Origin: Saussurea involucrata
Lineage: Eukaryota; Streptophyta; Magnoliopsida; Asterales; Asteraceae
Length of the DNA: 64,000 nt
Direction: 5' to 3'
Assembly: GCA_033807775.1 (NCBI GenBank)
Contig: CM066317.1
Span: forward strand, 16,441,370 to 16,505,369
Translations under genes and position numbers: made by a program
Shown here: positions 59,500 through 64,000 of the stretch, piece after piece
How positions within the stretch are numbered: position 1 is the first letter of the stretch
How the letters are laid out: each line of letters starts with the position of its first letter
The notes under the pieces: generated by a model
Database searches by the model: none
Told to the model about the DNA's origin: nothing
What the model saw: only the letters and a program-made list of their open reading frames with translations

Positions 59500-61190
59500 T
59501 GTAACGACCCGTCCCAACATACATCAGATAACATACAATACATATCAATTATTTTCAATAAAAATACATATTATTCATATACAGTCCGAAAGTCTTAAAA
59601 CATACATTACATAATAAGTCACGTACGGTCCCTTTTGTCTCGAAACTACATAAAAACTTCCTAATCAACATCAGTCATCAAAAGCATCCTACACCTTATC
59701 CTTTCCTTTGCATCTAAAAGATCCTTGACCTGGAATACATATTTTTGAAAACAAAATGAGGGTTAGACCAAACGGTCTAGTGAGATAATCCCTGTCATTT
59801 CAAAATCGTTATAAAACCAATTTATATAAAATCCTTTATATAAACACACATATATCACAAATACTTAAATACCAATCAAGACTCGTGCATCGTGTACCAC
59901 TCATCCTTCACATCCTTCACATGGCCAAATTAGTTGGTTGCAAGCCAACTAATCAATTTACTCCACCGTACGACATTTACAGCCAACACCGCCGTACGAT
60001 AATTACAGGCAAATACTCCGTCGGTTCTAAACCCGGTCAACGTGCTCTCGTGTAGTGTAATGCTCATATAAATAAAATATATATCTCAATATATCATATT
60101 TTCATTTATAAACACATCATCACGTTCCTACCACATATCCATTTTAATATAAACACATAATCATACATCTATCACATACCCAATCCACACATATACGTAT
60201 TTCAGTTTGAAAACGTTTTAAAGTAAAACTCACCTGATCGCTTATCAATAACCCTTCCAAGCCTTTCCTCCAAGCTATACGGTCTTTTACCCAAAATTAT
60301 CAGAATCTGAAACAGATTAAATACAAACACTTTTTTACCAATCAGATGCATAAGACTTACTAAGCTAAGGACTCTAGATAACTTAAATTCTCAAAAGTGA
60401 CCAAACAGCCAAAGTTTCCGGATACCATAAACTGTCCGGACAGTGCAACTTTCCGGACACCATACTTTCCGGACAACATATATAATCCGGACAACATAGC
60501 TTTCCGGGAAATACGTTTAATCCAGATACTACCAAGAAGGACTACCGGACACTATCAACAGAACTACCGGACACTATCTTATTTTGTCCGGAAACCTTCG
60601 TCTGTTCATCAAAATTCTACCCAGAAATCGATTTAACCCATGAACGATTCTATAACTTTGCAGATATGTTTAAGACCACTTTTAGAACACCATTCTAAAC
60701 CCAGGTTTCCCAAAACATCCTCAATTCATCAAAATCCACTTCTAAACCTTTTAATAAACTTTAAGAAACTAATAAACATAAAAGGATAAATTGTTTACTT
60801 TTGTTCTCTTGATTTGATTCCAAAAAACCCAGCTGAAGTAATCCTTTCTTCTTCTTTAACTTGCTTTCTCAAATCTCTCTAAATTCTCTATCTCTCTCTC
60901 TTGCCGTAGCAAACCCACACACACACACACTTTGTGATATTTTGATAAGAATGAATATCTAATCCATCTCCTCTCTATTTGTTTAATCTAAGGCGGTGGT
61001 GGGTGATATCTTTAATCACCTCAACCAAACAAACCCCCTACTTTCATCTAATGGCAACTTTAACCCTCCAATTTCTAATTTAAAATTAAAACTTACCCCT
61101 TAACTTCTAACTCCTTAAAACTAACTCCATACTTACCTTAGAACCAAAATAATAAAATTAAATAAACCCACAATATACCCGGTTATTACA
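59500..61190 (-). repeat. M 5' LTR (right)
   Basis: 1,691 bp; the TCCGGACA-motif cluster is at 60410-60590. It is followed by the CGAAG target duplication. Confidence 0.92.
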
Positions 61191-61195
61191 CGAAG

Positions 61196-63681
61196 GAGGG
61201 TCGAGCGGCCGAAATCGAACAGAAGGTTGTCATCGCGGGGCGACTATGCCCGCGACATTGCCCGTGGCATAGTCGCGAAGGCATAGTTGCGATCGGGCTG
61301 AGGGTTGCTGGAATTTAAGCCAATTTTTGGGGAAAATTTGCTCACTTCTTCTCATTTTTTGCATATGACCAAAACCCTCTCCTTTAGGGCGATTTTTCTC
61401 ACTTTTCTTCCTTCTCCCTCCCCATCCAATGCTCTCATGAATGCTAGCATTTAATGGCTTCACTTAGGGTTTAAGTTGTGCAAACAAAGGCGTATTGTGG
61501 TGTGCCAAGCTCTACTCAAGTCTCCATTCAAAGCTAAGATCCTCCATTTTCTAGGGTTTACCCAACTCTCTCCTAAACCTCTACTTTCCTTTGGATGAAA
61601 TGAAGATTGAGGCTCACTTTGGTAACACTAGAAGTGTTTGGTTGGTGGATGCACTTGATGGTTGAGGTAATCTTCTCTCCTCTTCATTTTGGAAATTAGG
61701 GTTTCGATCTATTGGTGATTTTGGGTGTAATATGTTGGGGGAAATGATTCTAAGTGTTTGGGGATAAATATTTATGGTTGGAAACTGTGGATCTAGGGTT
61801 TTGGAAGATTTGGAGCTTGAGGATTCATGTTTCTTCAAAGGAGCTTACGTTTGGGGAAAATCTAGATTTAACCTAAATCTAGCAAGGTGAGTTCAAGTTG
61901 CTTTGTGAAAACTTTGTACATGCCAAAAATGTTATTTTTCCAAGTACTTATGTGTTTTACATGAAAGCCATCAATGGTTGAATTATTTGGTGGGTTTTAA
62001 CCTTTTGAAGTATTTATTGTTGTAAATATTGTAAAACACCTACAATTGGAATTTTTGGGAAAATTTGGAAGATAAATCATAAATGAAAATGTGTTGATGA
62101 TTTATTTTATAAATGGGGTCTATTTGTTATGAAAATGCATTTTTGCGTATATCTTTGAAATATGCATATAATACGTTATGAGACGATTTTGAAATGTAAC
62201 GGTGTGAGTTCCTTGGAAAAGAGGGTTGTCCTAACCAAACGTCTTGTTTTGGCTTTTCATGGATTTGAAATATTTATTGGCAAAAGTGTGTGTTGCTACG
62301 TTTAATCTCATTTTATGACTTTTCATTAATTATCTTTTGAGTCAGTTGAGCTTATGGCTCGGTATTGGATTTTGTTAAGTCTTGAGGACAATTGTCCAGT
62401 TTTGATATCTCAAAGTCGAGTTTTGATCATGATTTACGTTATTGGGGAATTGCATGTTTTGAATGCACTTGTTTATTTCATTTGGGGTCGTGTAATGTTT
62501 TAGACCTTATTAGCTATGGATCCGTAGGCACTTGAGATTTACGTTCATTGGAGAGAAGCTAGTTTCTCTTTTGTAGCACGGAATAGGCATCGGGTTCCAT
62601 GGTAAGTAAGGCGTGGGCCTATATGGTCGGGCGTCGTCCCATGGGCAGTAGGTGTAATTCCATATGTTCTTGGCACGGGATAGGCATCGGGTTCCATGGT
62701 AAGTAAGGTGTGGACCTATATGGTCGGGCAGCGTCCCATGGGTAGTAAGGTGTAATCCCAAACGTGCTTGTTTTGTGGATTTGGAGTGACCCAATGTATA
62801 GACCTGGAGTGGTTGAAATTGGGGGCTCCCAAGTCTCGCGGGAAATAGATCTGGAGTGATTGAGCTCAGTTTACGAGAGTAATCCACGTGTTTGTTTTGT
62901 TGCATAGTAGGTGACCCACTTTCGTGTTCCGTTACGTGCAATGTAAACGAGACTCCCCCGTCACTGAAAGGTGTTGCTTTGGGTATTTGTTTTTATCCAT
63001 GTTTTCGGTGACGTATCATATTTATATGAATTGTTTTCCACGTTATGTGAGTTATGGGTTATGTTTTATCCATGTTTGGGATGTTTGGAATAATAACGAT
63101 TTATTTATGAATTCAATCGTTTTGGAAATCAAATGCTGTTTCACTTTTCATGTTGGTTTTGGGATGAGTCCATTTTGAGAAATCATGTTATACTAAAGCT
63201 TCTAGTACGAGATTTGCGTGTGTTAGAAAAATGGGTGATTTGCATCTAAAGTAAATTCTTTTGAACTCACGACTTAAATTGTACCACTCCCGTTTTATGA
63301 ATTATATGGTCATGATAAAACTCTTGAACTCACTAGGCGTTAGCCTAACCTTTCTTATTTGTTGGCATGTGTAACACGTTTCAGGTTGGGAATAGCTTTA
63401 GCTACACTGTGGACTGATGAGTGCTAGTAGGGTGCACGAGAAGTGATTTGCTTAAGTAAAGTCTTTCGCACTGATTGGGATTAGCAAATTGTAATTTTGT
63501 TAAGTAACACCCGACTTTATTTGGTCACCTAGTATGATTTGAATTATTAATTGTGAGAGGTATTATGTTTATCTTGAGGTAATTTCAAGAATGGCTTGTA
63601 GGAGGAATTTTATTCCTTAAGTGATTATTATGTTTATCGAAATTTTATTTAATTGCTCTTCCCAAATTCGAGGGTGTTACA
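61196..63681 (+). repeat. P LTR2, 3' fragment
   Basis: Continues LTR2 after M, collinear with 18206-20680 of LTR1, including the ~97-bp tandem pair at about 62575-62765. It ends GGGTGTTACA at 63681. Confidence 0.88.
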
Positions 63682-63747
63682 ATTCTAAACCTTATCCAAT
63701 CTGAGAAGAGAACAACCTCGTCCCCTGTGCATCTGCCAAGTGCCATA
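63682..63747. other. short spacer outside P
   Basis: 66 bp of sequence between P LTR2 and the next LTR start; nothing recognised. Confidence 0.5.
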
Positions 63748-64000
63748 TGTAACAACCGTGTTCGTAATTTGAATAAATGAAAGTTTCGTGGTGCAAAGTG
63801 TGAAAAGAGGAAAAGTTGGTGTGTTTGTGGGATAGTATATAAGGGTGTAAAACCCTAGGAATTTTAATTATCTCAGGAAAATGTGTGTGCGGCTAGGTGC
63901 GATTGTGGGTGCAAATCAAAGAGCTCAAATCAATCCACCTTCTTCAAATTTGGGTGCGTGTGGAATCGTTCGGAAAGGTAATCATTAATCCTTGATTGGT
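63748..64000 (+). mobile_element. start of another LTR, truncated by the window
   Basis: TGTAACAACCGTG resembles the starts of the P, M and N LTRs. A TATATAAGGG box lies at 63836-63845, followed by an AAACCCTAG-containing leader-like stretch. The far end is not in the window, so the family and completeness are unknown. Confidence 0.5.

Larger units (their letters stand above)
46253..61190 (-). mobile_element. element M: non-autonomous Gypsy-type retrotransposon inserted in P LTR2
   Basis: LTRs at 46253-47945 (1,693 bp) and 59500-61190 (1,691 bp), beginning TGTAACGACCC and ending GGTTATTACA. Perfect CGAAG target duplications lie at 46248-46252 and 61191-61195. Orientation is minus: TGGTATCAGAGCCC (59484-59497) adjoins the right LTR. 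Excluding nested element N, the internal region is about 3.6 kb, AT-rich and without intact genes; a decayed trace resembling the protease region of N persists near 59100-59235. The LTRs differ at about 25 sites. Its leader, primer site, polypurine region and several LTR blocks resemble those of N. Confidence 0.92.
17982..63681 (+). mobile_element. element P: large non-autonomous Gypsy-type retrotransposon, heavily nested
   Basis: LTR1 (17982-20680, 2,699 bp) and LTR2 (46026-63681 less an inserted element, about 2,713 bp) share TGTAACACCC...GGGTGTTACA ends. A TGGTATCAGAGC primer-binding site follows LTR1. After subtracting insertions, the internal region is only about 3.7 kb and has no intact gag or pol, so P is LARD-like. 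It is the host of the Copia, M and one solo LTR insertion. The sequence before LTR1 is P internal sequence rather than unrelated DNA, so no target duplication can be assigned. Confidence 0.82.

Overview
This is plant nuclear DNA, almost certainly from a eudicot. It contains one intron-bearing LRR receptor-kinase gene, a Mutator-like element carrying a Ulp1-type gene, and about 50 kb of nested LTR retrotransposons primed by plant initiator-Met tRNA. The Copia element has a long extra ORF after pol whose HPLRRALT-type motif I associate with Asteraceae Copia (SIRE/Maximus-like) elements. Asteraceae is therefore my best guess, but it is an inference. Nothing bacterial, organellar or CRISPR-like is present.

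Layout. (1) 516-8227 is a complete 7.7-kb Mutator-like element (MULE). It has ~114-bp terminal inverted repeats and a 9-bp target duplication matching at 8 of 9 positions. It carries a minus-strand DUF1985/Ulp1-peptidase gene for which I can build an 11-exon model with phase-0 junctions; the gene has two lesions. Its first intron holds a ~27-copy minisatellite and large AT-rich foldbacks. (2) 8489-11854 is the only host-type gene, a two-exon LRR-III receptor-like pseudokinase. The MULE sits ~250 bp upstream of its ATG, and a 697-bp PIF/Harbinger deletion derivative sits in its intron. (3) 11855-14040 is non-genic, with short repeats and an unclassified LTR-like block.

(4) 14041-63681 is a nest built on a non-autonomous Gypsy-type element, called P here. 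It has 2.7-kb LTRs and is arranged as partial internal / LTR1 / internal / LTR2, a remnant of a tandem array. Insertions into P: a solo LTR (14479-15744); a solo LTR (20785-21747); a 20.6-kb Copia element (24426-45069) that itself contains a 6.8-kb Tat-type Gypsy element (25763-32531, opposite strand); and, inside LTR2, a 14.9-kb minus-strand Gypsy element M (46253-61190) that contains a 7.9-kb Tekay-like chromovirus N (48428-56373). All the nested insertions have perfect 5-bp target duplications. (5) 63748-64000 is the start of another LTR, cut by the window end.

How the parts relate. The order of insertion can be read directly: P, then Copia, then Tat; and P, then M, then N. N encodes gag-pol. 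M is almost non-coding but shares N's leader, primer-binding site, polypurine region and LTR motifs, so M looks like a non-autonomous partner of an N-type element. Two observations stand out. The Copia LTRs differ at only 2 of 280 sites while the Tat element nested inside it has LTRs differing at ~19 of 903, the reverse of the expected ages. And the MULE gene contains a series of four homologous, frame-preserving mini-exons. All counts were made by eye from the sequence.
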